The notes under the pieces are model-generated. The model was not told the origin of the DNA, searched no databases, and was given only the letters and a program-made list of their open reading frames with translations. Source: RGIG1995 sp045652425 (GTDB lineage Bacteria; Bacillota; Clostridia; Oscillospirales; CAG-272). Taken from it: DNA of 64,000 bases. The DNA lies in NCBI GenBank assembly GCA_045652425.1, contig JAZRUG010000026.1, positions 1 to 64,000 of the forward strand. The letters are read 5' to 3'. Of this stretch, positions 43,114 to 51,716 are shown piece after piece; within the stretch, counting starts at the first letter, position 1, and every line of letters begins with the position of its first letter. Made by a program: the position numbers and the translations under genes.

Positions 43114-43698
43114 TTATTTCTGTTCATCTTTAACCTCTCTGTTTAATTTTACAACATGCTTTTGAGGGTAAAGCGAAAAAGTCAGTTCCAAATCCAATTT
43201 ATCCAAAAATACACCTTTATCATATCCAAAATTTGACCCATATACTGCATAAGGAAGATTAACAATTATTGTTTCATTAGGTTCAATGGTTGGTTTTAAA
43301 GCTTCTGTGGAACCACCGTTCATATCTTGAAAAAAGAACAAATCAAGTCCGGTCGTTCCCGTAGGATCTCCTAAATATATTTGATATAACTCAGGAGTTA
43401 CAGGTTTTGAAGTTATATTCTTAATCTCAAGAGAGACTAAACACATACAAATATTTTGTTCATCTGTATAATTTACCAAATAATTGTTTATATGGTACTC
43501 TTCACAAAATGAATTTAAATTCCACCTTTTAGTAGTAAGCACCTTTATTTCATATGATTCAAATGTAAATGTTTCTCCTACAGAATAAAAATGTTCTATA
43601 GGATTAGGATATTTTTGATGCAAATTTATTACACTGCATACACATATTGTTAAACACACACAAACAAATATAAATACTGTTATCTTTACATACTTCAT
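43114..43698 (-). CDS. Membrane-anchored Ig-like (DUF4352/DUF5028-like) protein
   Basis: A 194-residue bitopic protein: one N-terminal membrane helix (about 4-26, Cys-rich) and an extracytoplasmic beta domain. Typical features of the DUF4352-type beta sandwich are YSVGETFTFESYEIKVL at its start and LVSLEIKNITSKPVTPELYQI in the middle, followed by EPNETIIVNLPYAV. It is 2 bp downstream of the ABC ATPase gene, so it is part of the transporter operon; possible role as accessory or immunity-like subunit. Family assignment is by general resemblance only. Confidence 0.6.
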   Translation of the reverse strand: MKYVKITVFIFVCVCLTICVCSVINLHQKYPNPIEHFYSVGETFTFESYEIKVLTTKRWNLNSFCEEYHINNYLVNYTDEQNICMCLVSLEIKNITSKPVTPELYQIYLGDPTGTTGLDLFFFQDMNGGSTEALKPTIEPNETIIVNLPYAVYGSNFGYDKGVFLDKLDLELTFSLYPQKHVVKLNREVKDEQK

Positions 43699-43700
43699 AT

Positions 43701-44351
43701 TTATGCCTCCTTATATATTTGCCTTGTAATTATCCCCCCTTCAAGTTCATAAACTATATCAGACAGTTCAAACAATACCTCCGAATTGTGACAGGCAATA
43801 ATCACCAAAGCACCACGCTCTTTTTGTTTAATAATAAGCTCCTTTATCATTAATACACTCTTTTCATCTAATGCATTAAACGGTTCATCAAGAATAATTA
43901 TGTCCGGCCTCTCCATTAAAGCCGCTGCTATTCCAAGCTTTTGCTTCATCCCTAAAGAATACTTACGAAAAACCCTTTTATCACTATGTTCAAGTCCGAC
44001 AGCATCTATCGCCGCACATACATCGGAATCAGTTATCGTATTTTTCATTGACGCAAGCATTTTTAAATTATTAAATCCCGTAAAATTCGGAAGAAAAGCA
44101 GGATTTTCTATTAATGCACCAACACTTCTCGGAAAAGAAACATCTCTTCCAAGCACTTCATTATTTATTGAAACAGTCCCAAATGTTGGATAAATAAGAC
44201 CGCATATTGCTCGGAGAAGCATTGTTTTCCCGCTTCCGTTTATTCCTTTAATTCCATAAATATTTCCGCCTTCAAGGCTTAAATTAATATTATCCAATAT
44301 AGTCTTTTTTCTTATTTTTTTTGAATAGTTTTCAATTTTTACACTTATCAT
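43701..44351 (-). CDS. ABC transporter ATPase subunit
   Basis: A 216-residue ATPase with Walker A GINGSGKT (36-43), Q-loop region FPRSVGALIENPAF, signature YSLGMKQKLGIA, Walker B IIILDEPFNALDE and a switch His (ACHNSEV). The closest types are CcmA-like ABC-2 and bacteriocin-export/self-protection transporters. It pairs with the two permeases immediately upstream. The presence of only one ATPase gene means it would act as a homodimer on the permease pair. Confidence 0.93.
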   Translation of the reverse strand: MISVKIENYSKKIRKKTILDNINLSLEGGNIYGIKGINGSGKTMLLRAICGLIYPTFGTVSINNEVLGRDVSFPRSVGALIENPAFLPNFTGFNNLKMLASMKNTITDSDVCAAIDAVGLEHSDKRVFRKYSLGMKQKLGIAAALMERPDIIILDEPFNALDEKSVLMIKELIIKQKERGALVIIACHNSEVLFELSDIVYELEGGIITRQIYKEA

Positions 44352-44367
44352 TGCTTTCCCTCCTTTT

Positions 44368-45237
44368 TCAAGCTTTTTCTATATAATCATATTTTCTTGT
44401 CATTAATATACCAATAAAAAACAATATAATTACCAGAAGCCCATCAATTATAAGTGCAGCTACAGGATCAATATATTTAGCATTAATAGACATACCTTCC
44501 TCAACAATTTTTTTACTGCGTAATATCATTGAGTAGTTTCCTATCAAAAAATAAGAAAAATAATATGCCGATGCACACACATATGCTATTACACAAATTA
44601 TACTGTATATCGGCTTTAACCAAAGTGTAAGTATTGTTTGTGCTACAGCCAAAACAACAGAAGTAAATATTGGAAGCACTATAACCCCTACAATATAATC
44701 TGAAATATTTAACACACTTACATCAATTAAGGAAAGACAACCGCAAACATCATAATTTAAAAATAACGAGGGAGATTTAAATGCTAAGGTATATAACCAT
44801 ATCGTTGCATACCCTACTAAATAAAAACAAAAAACTGTAAATATACAATATATCACTTTCCCAATCAGCCAATAACTTTTATGAGTCGCCCGCATAATAT
44901 ACTGGTGTCCGTATGTAGTCATATCCCGAGATATATAATCGCCTACCAAATAAGTTATAAACAATTGACATGAAAGCCAGGTAATTGGAATTTCAAATTT
45001 TATACTCGGATTTGATATGTGTTCCTTCATACCTGAAAATACAAACAAAATAACATCACCAAAACTTGCTTTATTTTCAATTAACCCTAAATTAACCATA
45101 GAATTATAATTCATATCAAAATATAAACAAAAAAGCAAAAACATTATAACCGTAAGCAAATATTTATATCTATTTAAAAAAAAGCTATTATGTACATCTC
45201 GTTTTATTTGTGTAAAAAATTCTGTGAAACGAATCAT
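44368..45237 (-). CDS. ABC-2-like transporter permease 2
   Basis: A 289-residue protein with about six transmembrane helices, first at about 25-42 and last about 262-280. A large extracytoplasmic segment after helix 1 (about 45-90) and the GDYISRDMTTYGHQYIM segment near helix 2 resemble the D-x-x-x-G coupling motif of ABC-2 permeases of antibiotic and bacteriocin exporters. It lies between the other permease and the ATPase gene in one operon. Confidence 0.75.
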   Translation of the reverse strand: MIRFTEFFTQIKRDVHNSFFLNRYKYLLTVIMFLLFCLYFDMNYNSMVNLGLIENKASFGDVILFVFSGMKEHISNPSIKFEIPITWLSCQLFITYLVGDYISRDMTTYGHQYIMRATHKSYWLIGKVIYCIFTVFCFYLVGYATIWLYTLAFKSPSLFLNYDVCGCLSLIDVSVLNISDYIVGVIVLPIFTSVVLAVAQTILTLWLKPIYSIICVIAYVCASAYYFSYFLIGNYSMILRSKKIVEEGMSINAKYIDPVAALIIDGLLVIILFFIGILMTRKYDYIEKA

Positions 45238-45262
45238 TCTGTATTACTCCACCTCGATTCAC

Positions 45263-46087
45263 TCATAAAGTTTCATCTTTTTTCGCTCCCCATACAAACA
45301 ACAATACAGTTGGAACAAGTATCAAAACAGCCTCAATAACTATAACTAAAAAAGAAATGTCAAAAACTCTTTGCGAAGGAGACAAAAAGTTAAACGGAGC
45401 ATATTTATATAGTCCAACAGCAGAAAAAACAGTAAAGCTAAACAAATACGTTATAAAAGGAAAAACAAGCGGTAAAAATCTGTTTCGAGTAGCAATTCCT
45501 ATTGCAACCGAAAAAGATGCAAAAAGACCGCCATACACAAAATCAACTAACAAATATAAAAATGTATATATTAAAGGGTGCGAAAAATATAGTGAACTCC
45601 ACATAGAACTGGTGAAAATCGGAGCTGTTCCGGTAGCTGCCTGCGGATAAACAGACGGACAGGTTACAGCACACAAAAGCATGTTTAAAAGCAAAGGAAT
45701 AATAATAACAATCCCTCCACTAAAAAAAGCCGAAATAAATCTTGCTTTGTAATATTGCTTTCTTTCCCCCAAAATAAACATATGCCTTAAATATCCAGAA
45801 GTTCTATCACTTACTAATGTATCGCCTATAGTAGCTGTAGCAAGCAACGGAAATATCATATAAAAAGTATATGAAAACAAACTGTACCATTCTCCGCCCA
45901 TCCAATACTCATACCAAGGTTGAGGATACCTTACACCTATTCCACTCCAATTAATCAATGGAAATCTTTGCTTAAATCCTACTGTAAAATATTGAACAAC
46001 TGCAAGAAAACCTCCAATAAAAATAACCCCTAAAAAACGTTTGCTATGTATAATTCTTTTCACTTCAAGTGCTAAAAACCTATTCAT
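45263..46087 (-). CDS. ABC-2-like transporter permease 1
   Basis: A 274-residue protein with about six transmembrane helices, helix 1 at about 19-37 and a long extracytoplasmic segment (about 40-75). The cytoplasmic GDTLVSDRTSGYLRHMFILG after helix 2 is the usual site contacting the ATPase in ABC-2 permeases. It is 25 bp upstream of permease 2. SD AAAGGTG. A hairpin lies between it and the secreted-protein gene that precedes it. Confidence 0.75.
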   Translation of the reverse strand: MNRFLALEVKRIIHSKRFLGVIFIGGFLAVVQYFTVGFKQRFPLINWSGIGVRYPQPWYEYWMGGEWYSLFSYTFYMIFPLLATATIGDTLVSDRTSGYLRHMFILGERKQYYKARFISAFFSGGIVIIIPLLLNMLLCAVTCPSVYPQAATGTAPIFTSSMWSSLYFSHPLIYTFLYLLVDFVYGGLFASFSVAIGIATRNRFLPLVFPFITYLFSFTVFSAVGLYKYAPFNFLSPSQRVFDISFLVIVIEAVLILVPTVLLFVWGAKKDETL

Positions 46088-46107
46088 ACATACACCTTTC
46101 TAAAGTC

Positions 46108-46134
46108 ATCCGCAGGGGAAAACGCCCTGCGGAT
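46108..46134 (-). promoter_or_regulatory. Hairpin between secreted-protein gene B and the ABC genes
   Basis: A 10-bp perfect stem ATCCGCAGGG (46108-46117) / CCCTGCGGAT (46125-46134). No T run follows on the minus strand, so it is more likely a leaky attenuator or a 3'-stabilising structure than a full terminator; it could let gene B be expressed more strongly than the transporter. Confidence 0.55.
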
Positions 46135-46148
46135 AACAATAAAAAAAT

Positions 46149-46625
46149 TTAATTTCTTATGTAATCATCAGCAGATATAATACCGCTTTGATATACGCTA
46201 TCAGGACTCCATACCCCTCGCGCTGTTCCCAAAACAGAAGTATCTCCCTTTATAAAACATAAATCATACCCATTTTCAACAACATAATTATACATAAATC
46301 TCTTATTTCCGCTTACAAACAGATAAGTACGTTGTACATCTCCGGGAACATCATAATCGTATGAACAGTTGTGCGCATTGTACGCTATATCGTCAACTCC
46401 CCAAGCAGAAGCTATATATGGAGTACTGGTATAAGTGCAATACATATACATACTTGAACTATTGTCTTTGGGTCTAATGTGGGTTTTATTCTGATTACCA
46501 GCAAGCATAAATTCAAAATCAGTATCATAGTTATCTGCAAAAGCCACTACTGCAAATATTGATGTCAGCATCAAGAAAACCATAACGAATGTTAAAAATT
46601 TTATTGTCTTGTTTGTTTTAGTCAT
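46149..46625 (-). CDS. Small secreted protein of the module, paralogue B
   Basis: A 158-residue protein with signal peptide (about 1-30, AFA then DNY). Mature segment: SSMYMYCTYTSTPYIASAW, HNCSYDYD, RTYLFVSGNKRFMYNYVV, CFIKGDTSVLGTARG and IISADDYIR. Highly similar to paralogue A and clearly related to paralogue C; three cysteines are at the same places as in A. It is the first gene before the transporter operon, with SD AAGGAGAAG and a 138-bp upstream region that includes an ACATAATTTTATGT palindrome next to a TATACT box. Likely a secreted factor handled by the neighbouring transporter (inference). Confidence 0.8.
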   Translation of the reverse strand: MTKTNKTIKFLTFVMVFLMLTSIFAVVAFADNYDTDFEFMLAGNQNKTHIRPKDNSSSMYMYCTYTSTPYIASAWGVDDIAYNAHNCSYDYDVPGDVQRTYLFVSGNKRFMYNYVVENGYDLCFIKGDTSVLGTARGVWSPDSVYQSGIISADDYIRN

Positions 46626-46763
46626 TTTTCTTCTCCTTTTTTAGTATATTTTTTTAAACTATCTTTAGAAAGCTATTAAAAACATTGGACTCACCCCTCT
46701 CTTTATATTAATATAACAGTATACACATAAAATTATGTACGAATTTCAAATGCATAAATTCTT

Positions 46764-47609
46764 TCATTTTTGCGATCGCAGTTCATCTATTATTACCATT
46801 GCAGCCATTTTGAGTGGATAAACCCCATTCCCGGGAGGACACACAGCTAAACAACACTCAAAATAATCAAATGCCACTACAGGAACTGCAAAAACATATG
46901 ACGATGTAAAAGAATCACCTGTTTTAAAATTATAATAATTTGATGCATTTTTTTCACTGTCTCCCGGTTGAAACGAATGGAACAAACAAACAAATGAACG
47001 ATAATATAATTCCCCTTTATCCAAAAAGAAAATCTCCATACCAGGACTTGTATTTATCAAACCTATATCTTCGCTACTTGTATTTGTAACTTTGAGTTCT
47101 ACAACCAAATAGGCATATCCATCAAAAAGTTTACCGTCATTATCATGAAAAAATTTGGTTTTGGACAAGCCTACCCATATATTATCCGGTATATCAAGTT
47201 CCGATTCATTATATACCAAATAAGATTTTAATACTTCTGCTTGAATACTCTCCCTTCCGGTCCCTCTTTTATATTCAAACATATTTGTTTTATCTTGTTG
47301 AGCTTCTTTATACAAAGCTTTTAAATTCCTATCAAGTTCCGCATCACTGCTTTCTTCATCTTTTGCTCTTTCAAGGTGATTCCTATTAAACTCCTTGAAA
47401 AAATTATAATCAGGTTTTTCTTTTACATTTTCTAATGTTTCAGATGTTTCTGAGCTATACTCTGTTCCCAACAAATTTCTTATTTCGCGCTTTGCATTAT
47501 TATACATATAGCCAAGTATATTTTTCTGACTACTTACAATATGCGAAACTAATACTGCAATAACAACCAACAGCACTACAGTAATAAAAATATTTTTATA
47601 ATTTTTCAA
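46764..47609 (-). CDS. Membrane-anchored protein of the module, paralogue 2
   Basis: A 281-residue bitopic protein: N-terminal helix (about 5-25), a charged linker with coil tendency (about 40-110) and a C-terminal extracytoplasmic domain. The latter contains KSYLVYNESELDIPDNIWVG, ELKVTNTSSEDIGLI and FQPGDSEKNASNYYNF, the last of which is the same as in the gene upstream. Start at TTG 47609 is preferred: CAAGGGTGAT ends a few bases before it, and the frame then starts right behind the stop of the upstream gene instead of overlapping it by 26 bp. No enzymatic motif; Ig-like fold suspected. Function unknown. Confidence 0.7.
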   Translation of the reverse strand: MKNYKNIFITVVLLVVIAVLVSHIVSSQKNILGYMYNNAKREIRNLLGTEYSSETSETLENVKEKPDYNFFKEFNRNHLERAKDEESSDAELDRNLKALYKEAQQDKTNMFEYKRGTGRESIQAEVLKSYLVYNESELDIPDNIWVGLSKTKFFHDNDGKLFDGYAYLVVELKVTNTSSEDIGLINTSPGMEIFFLDKGELYYRSFVCLFHSFQPGDSEKNASNYYNFKTGDSFTSSYVFAVPVVAFDYFECCLAVCPPGNGVYPLKMAAMVIIDELRSQK

Positions 47610-47613
47610 TTTA

Positions 47614-48474
47614 TCACCCTTGCTTTTTTTCAAGACCAACCTCTTTTTTGTTTTTCAAAAAACTATCCAACACCACCATTGTTGAATATTTCGGGATAAA
47701 TGTACCACTTCCACCAGGGCTTACAACCAAACAGCATCTAAAATATTTAAATGCCGAAACAGGAACTGTAAAAACGTATTTTGATACAAATGATTCATTA
47801 ACCTCAAACCCATACAATTTAGCTGCATTTTTTTCACTATCTCCCGGTTGATAAGAAAAATAACAACATAAAGACAACCAATACCTCCCTGCATTTTCAT
47901 CAAGAAAATGCAGCTCCATAGCAGGATTCGTCATAATTAACCCAATATCTTGATTGCTGGTATTCGTTACTTGAAGTTCGACTACACAATACGCATAACC
48001 TTCTCGTAATTTACCATCGTTAGTATAAAATGCTTTAGATTTAGATAACCCTACCCAATTATTCGTAGGTATGTCGAGTTTTGAAGCATCATAAACCAAA
48101 TATGAACTTAACACTTTTGCTTGAATATCTTCTCCATTACAAACACTTTTGTAATTAAATATACTTGTGTTTCCCCCCTCCTCCGTTTCCTTGTACAAAA
48201 GTTTTAAATTTTCATTTGTTTCTTTAGTCGTAATGTGATTGTAATCGGTTTTATCGTTTAAAATATTTTGAATCTTCTTATTATAATCGAAAAAGACTCC
48301 ATATTCTTTATCATCAATGATGTTATTTTCAGATTCTTCACTGTCTTTCAAATTAATACTACTATCATTTTCTTTATTGTTTCCAATCTCATCAATTTTT
48401 TTTGAAAAAAATACTAATCCTAATATAACAAACACTAATAACCAATTGATATATTTGTTCAAATTATTTCGCAT
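47614..48474 (-). CDS. Membrane-anchored protein of the module, paralogue 1
   Basis: A 286-residue bitopic protein with one helix (about 8-24), an Asn/Glu/Asp-rich linker (about 28-90) and a C-terminal domain parallel to the next gene: SSYLVYDASKLDIPTNNWVG, ELQVTNTSNQDIGLIMTNP and YQPGDSEKNAAKLYGF. The two genes are a tandem duplication and each keeps its own anchor, so this is not one gene broken by a frameshift. SD AAGGAG precedes the ATG. Probably exposed on the outer face of the membrane; a role in sensing or immunity is speculation. Confidence 0.7.
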   Translation of the reverse strand: MRNNLNKYINWLLVFVILGLVFFSKKIDEIGNNKENDSSINLKDSEESENNIIDDKEYGVFFDYNKKIQNILNDKTDYNHITTKETNENLKLLYKETEEGGNTSIFNYKSVCNGEDIQAKVLSSYLVYDASKLDIPTNNWVGLSKSKAFYTNDGKLREGYAYCVVELQVTNTSNQDIGLIMTNPAMELHFLDENAGRYWLSLCCYFSYQPGDSEKNAAKLYGFEVNESFVSKYVFTVPVSAFKYFRCCLVVSPGGSGTFIPKYSTMVVLDSFLKNKKEVGLEKKQG

Positions 48475-48642
48475 TCAAAAAACTCCTTGTTACTACCGTG
48501 TTTGTTTGGGGGATAAATGATTTTATACAAATCCCCCCCTACGCTTTCATTATAAGATATATTTTTTTACAATTCATCCAATTTGCGCAAAGAAACTGAA
48601 AATAAACGTAAACATAAAATTAATTTTTTACTTTCTTCGCAT

Positions 48643-48797
48643 AAAAAAGGGCTGTCTCATAACATTAACAAACAGTGAACACTATGTGCAACTATAACAA
48701 AAAAATCAAGGTCATTTAAGTGATGTCCTTGATTTTTTTATTGCTTTTGTTTATGATTTTATCTCAAAAATTGTATTTGAGACAGCCCCTTTTTTTA
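48643..48797. mobile_element. MITE-like element with IS1182-type ends
   Basis: Inverted ends AAAAAAGGGCTGTCTCA (48643-48659) and TGAGACAGCCCC (48778-48789, then T-rich) border about 155 bp without a gene. GGGGCTGTCTCA is, from memory, typical of IS1182-family ends. A hairpin AAATCAAGG/CCTTGATTT with T run at 48701-48738 lies inside. It separates the TCS genes from the remainder of the module. The other part of the gap 48475-48815 holds only a TATAAT box (about 48552-48557). Confidence 0.6.
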
Positions 48798-48815
48798 TTC
48801 TCGATTTTTAATAAG

Positions 48816-49562
48816 TCAGACGATTAAATTAACACAAAAACCTTCAAATTGTTTTGAATTAGGATTCCAATATAAAAGCAAATCAACATGATTATTCGGA
48901 AAAACTACAAACAAGTCTTTTTCAATCCGCTTTATTGTTATATTTTCAATATAATAACCATGAGGCAAGTCATTGTTTAATTTACTAATACACGATAAAT
49001 ACCATGAAATAGAGTTTTTTGCTCCACCATTCTCTCTACCTAATTTATATGCTGTTATTTTCTGATTCAGCAACAATTCTGCAGACAAAATATCATTTCT
49101 ATCAAAATCCCCTCCTGAATCACAATGAAATGTAACAAACTCTTCCTTTTCACAATCGTACGAAAAATCCAAATTATAGGTAAAATCCCCAAAATATAAA
49201 GTGCAATCTTTTACAAACAAAAAACTTTCACCGCCACAGTATATATTCCCACTGAAATCCAAAGATAAACCTTCATCAACCCCAAAGGTTTCTGTCAAAA
49301 AGAACAATACTTTTTCTTTAATTTTATCTACAGACTCTAAATCTATGTCTGTATAACATTTATCTGTATTAAAATACTGCCAAGGATAAATATCATTTCC
49401 ATACTCCCCCGGATATTTTCTGTCAGGTTTTGAAACATTACTATAATATGTTCTATTCTCATAATCCGGCAAAAAAAAGCTTATAATTGGAAAAAAACTT
49501 AATGCAAACAACACAGAAAGCGCAATAACCATACAACTTAAACAAAACTTTCTTTTATCCAT
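48816..49562 (-). CDS. Membrane-anchored protein encoded with the two-component system
   Basis: A 248-residue bitopic protein: one N-terminal helix (about 8-30) followed by an acidic, aromatic extracytoplasmic domain with KEKVLFFLTETFGVDE, ENITIKRIEKDLFVVF and FEGFCVNLIV. I do not recognise the family. It overlaps the kinase gene by 8 bp, so it is co-translated and most likely tunes or presents ligand to the kinase (inference, as in YycHI-like partners). Confidence 0.6.
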   Translation of the reverse strand: MDKRKFCLSCMVIALSVLFALSFFPIISFFLPDYENRTYYSNVSKPDRKYPGEYGNDIYPWQYFNTDKCYTDIDLESVDKIKEKVLFFLTETFGVDEGLSLDFSGNIYCGGESFLFVKDCTLYFGDFTYNLDFSYDCEKEEFVTFHCDSGGDFDRNDILSAELLLNQKITAYKLGRENGGAKNSISWYLSCISKLNNDLPHGYYIENITIKRIEKDLFVVFPNNHVDLLLYWNPNSKQFEGFCVNLIV

Positions 49563-50997
49563 TACTATCCTCCGTATTCATTATAATACAAACTTTAGTT
49601 CCCTTATTGAGTTGGCTTGAAATATGCATAGTAGCATTATGTTGTCTGACTATTTCTGCGCATAATGTAAGTCCAAGTCCTACCCCATTCTCCTTTCTTG
49701 ACCTTGCTTTATCCGCCATATAAAACGGCTCGATTGCCAGTTGTATGTCACTTTCCGACATTCCTATTCCTTCATCTGTTACACTCAATATAACTTTATT
49801 TCTTTTGGTTTGACTGGTTTGACAATTCAGAAATATAGTAGCTCCCGGTAATGAAGCTTTAATCGCATTGTCTATCAAGTTATAAAAAAGAGATTTAAAA
49901 AGTTCCTTGTCTATGTTAATAACAGTATCATCAAACTCAACATTTAATTGACACTTTTTTTCTTCAAGCATAGGTTGCATAATTGTTTTTATTTCATGAA
50001 AAAAATCAGATATCGCTACTTGCGAATAATCTAACAGTACATGCTCTGCGGTTGATAATTCCAAAAGTTTACCCGACAATTTTTTTAACCTGTTTGCTTC
50101 TTCGGTTATTATGTCCGAATATTCGGCTATTTTTTCTTTGTTAATATTCTTTCTTATACTCATTAAACTTGAAAAACCAATAATTGACGTAAGAGGTGTC
50201 TTCATCTCATGAGCAAAATTATCGATAAATTTTTTTCTCCCTTCGGATATGTTTTTAAGCTTTTCAACATTTAATAATACGCTTTGAGACAAGGCATTAA
50301 TATTCTTCGATAATATTTTAAATTCATAACACCCTTTCTCTGCAAGCTTGTATTCATAATTACCGTTTGTAATCTCCTTCACCCCTCTATTTATCAGCGA
50401 CATAGGGTATAAAAGAATGAATAACAAAAAAGTCATCACAAAAGCTACTGTGAGAGCCACTATAAAATTCACTTTATTCAACATTCTCAATTCCTTGTCC
50501 CACGATTCGTAAATTGATGAAATATCATGTTCAAAGGCTAAAATTAACTCTGTATCGTCAACCAAAAAACTTGAGACTCCGCGAATCACCTTTCTCTCTT
50601 CATCTGAACAAACACAAAAAACATCCTCTTTCCCGTCTTGTATCTTATCAAATAACACTATGTAATTCGACTGTTCAAGTGCTGTGTTAAATATACATAC
50701 TCCATTGTATGTAAAAACACCTATACCAGAAAAGAAATCCCCCGTATCACACAATGCAGTTCCTACTATATTTGATATGTCAAACTCACTTAACAATAAA
50801 ACACTATCGGTTTCTTCTTTAATAATTGCTCCCTCTACGATTTCCCTAATGATACGTTCTTGACTAAGAACACATTCATTAATTTTTTGTTCAATTGTAC
50901 TGCGACGACTTTGCTCAAGTGTCATTAAAGAAGAAACAGAAGTAGCAATCACAACAAGTATAAGTATTACAACAGCCATTTTTAGCCATAGATTCAT
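49555..50997 (-). CDS. Sensor histidine kinase
   Basis: A 480-residue kinase: two transmembrane helices (about 7-25 and 176-198) around a 150-residue extracytoplasmic sensor, a HAMP-like segment, the H box FAHEMKTPLTSII with His263, then the N box (NLIDNAIKAS), G1 (DEGIGMS) and G2 (GVGLGLTLC). The sensor domain is Cys/Glu-rich and not a family I recognise. It overlaps the response regulator gene by 1 bp. Confidence 0.92.
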   Translation of the reverse strand: MNLWLKMAVVILILVVIATSVSSLMTLEQSRRSTIEQKINECVLSQERIIREIVEGAIIKEETDSVLLLSEFDISNIVGTALCDTGDFFSGIGVFTYNGVCIFNTALEQSNYIVLFDKIQDGKEDVFCVCSDEERKVIRGVSSFLVDDTELILAFEHDISSIYESWDKELRMLNKVNFIVALTVAFVMTFLLFILLYPMSLINRGVKEITNGNYEYKLAEKGCYEFKILSKNINALSQSVLLNVEKLKNISEGRKKFIDNFAHEMKTPLTSIIGFSSLMSIRKNINKEKIAEYSDIITEEANRLKKLSGKLLELSTAEHVLLDYSQVAISDFFHEIKTIMQPMLEEKKCQLNVEFDDTVINIDKELFKSLFYNLIDNAIKASLPGATIFLNCQTSQTKRNKVILSVTDEGIGMSESDIQLAIEPFYMADKARSRKENGVGLGLTLCAEIVRQHNATMHISSQLNKGTKVCIIMNTEDSNG

Positions 50998-51653
50998 TAT
51001 TCCTTCTCCAATCGATATCCAATTCTTGGGATAGTAATAAGTTTGTTTTGTAAATTCAACTTTCTGCGAAGATTTTGAATATGTGTATCAATAGTACGAC
51101 TCTCAACAACAAATTCTGTATTCCAAATAGCTTTAAACAAACACTCCCGAAATATAGCAATATCAACATTTCTTAAAAAAAACACAAAAATATCAAATTC
51201 GGTAGGAGTTAAATTAACCACTTTATCTTTTTGAATAACAATATGCTTATTAATATTAACCGAAATATCACCGTATTTTAAAAGTGAATCTTCTCTGTTC
51301 GTTCTTCGCAAAACTACTGCTATCCTAGCTAATAATTCAAGCGGTTCAAATGGTTTAACTATGTAATCTTCGGCACCTGCACGTAATCCGTTGACCTTAT
51401 CATGAACATCTTGAAGTGCAGTCAAAAATATTATAGGAATATCTAAATGCTTTACCTTATCCTGTATTTCAAAACCATTTACCCCGGGAAGCATTATATC
51501 AAGAATTATCAAATCAAATCTATCCCTATTAATACATTCCAATGCTTCAAACCCATCGTACGCATTAACATATTGGTAATCTGACAGCATAAGTATATTA
51601 GCAATAAGATATGCTATATTTCTATCATCTTCAACAATCAATATCTTGTTCAT
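50997..51653 (-). CDS. OmpR-family response regulator
   Basis: A 218-residue regulator with a receiver domain (Asp9/Asp10, phosphoacceptor Asp52 in LIILDIMLPG, Thr78, Lys100 in VKPF) and a C-terminal winged helix (VNLTPTEFDIFVFFL, SRTIDTHIQNLRRKL). It is the first gene of the TCS operon, with its own promoter, and probably controls the secreted-protein and transporter genes of the same module; no binding site could be confirmed. Confidence 0.94.
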   Translation of the reverse strand: MNKILIVEDDRNIAYLIANILMLSDYQYVNAYDGFEALECINRDRFDLIILDIMLPGVNGFEIQDKVKHLDIPIIFLTALQDVHDKVNGLRAGAEDYIVKPFEPLELLARIAVVLRRTNREDSLLKYGDISVNINKHIVIQKDKVVNLTPTEFDIFVFFLRNVDIAIFRECLFKAIWNTEFVVESRTIDTHIQNLRRKLNLQNKLITIPRIGYRLEKE

Positions 51654-51687
51654 TTAAACCTCTTTTTTTTTGTTTTTTCCATATATT

Positions 51688-51716
51688 AGTATATCATCTA
51701 ATTATTCATTTTTCAA
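51688..51716 (-). promoter_or_regulatory. Promoter of the two-component operon
   Basis: TTGAAA at 51716-51711 and TATACT at 51693-51688, 17-bp spacer, minus strand. Confidence 0.7.

Noticed and set aside
46764..48474. One gene broken by a frameshift
   Set aside because: Each frame has its own SD, start, membrane anchor and full C-terminal domain; they are tandem paralogues.
42112..51653. Prophage or integrative element
   Set aside because: No integrase, structural, replication or conjugation gene and no flanking att-like repeat was seen.
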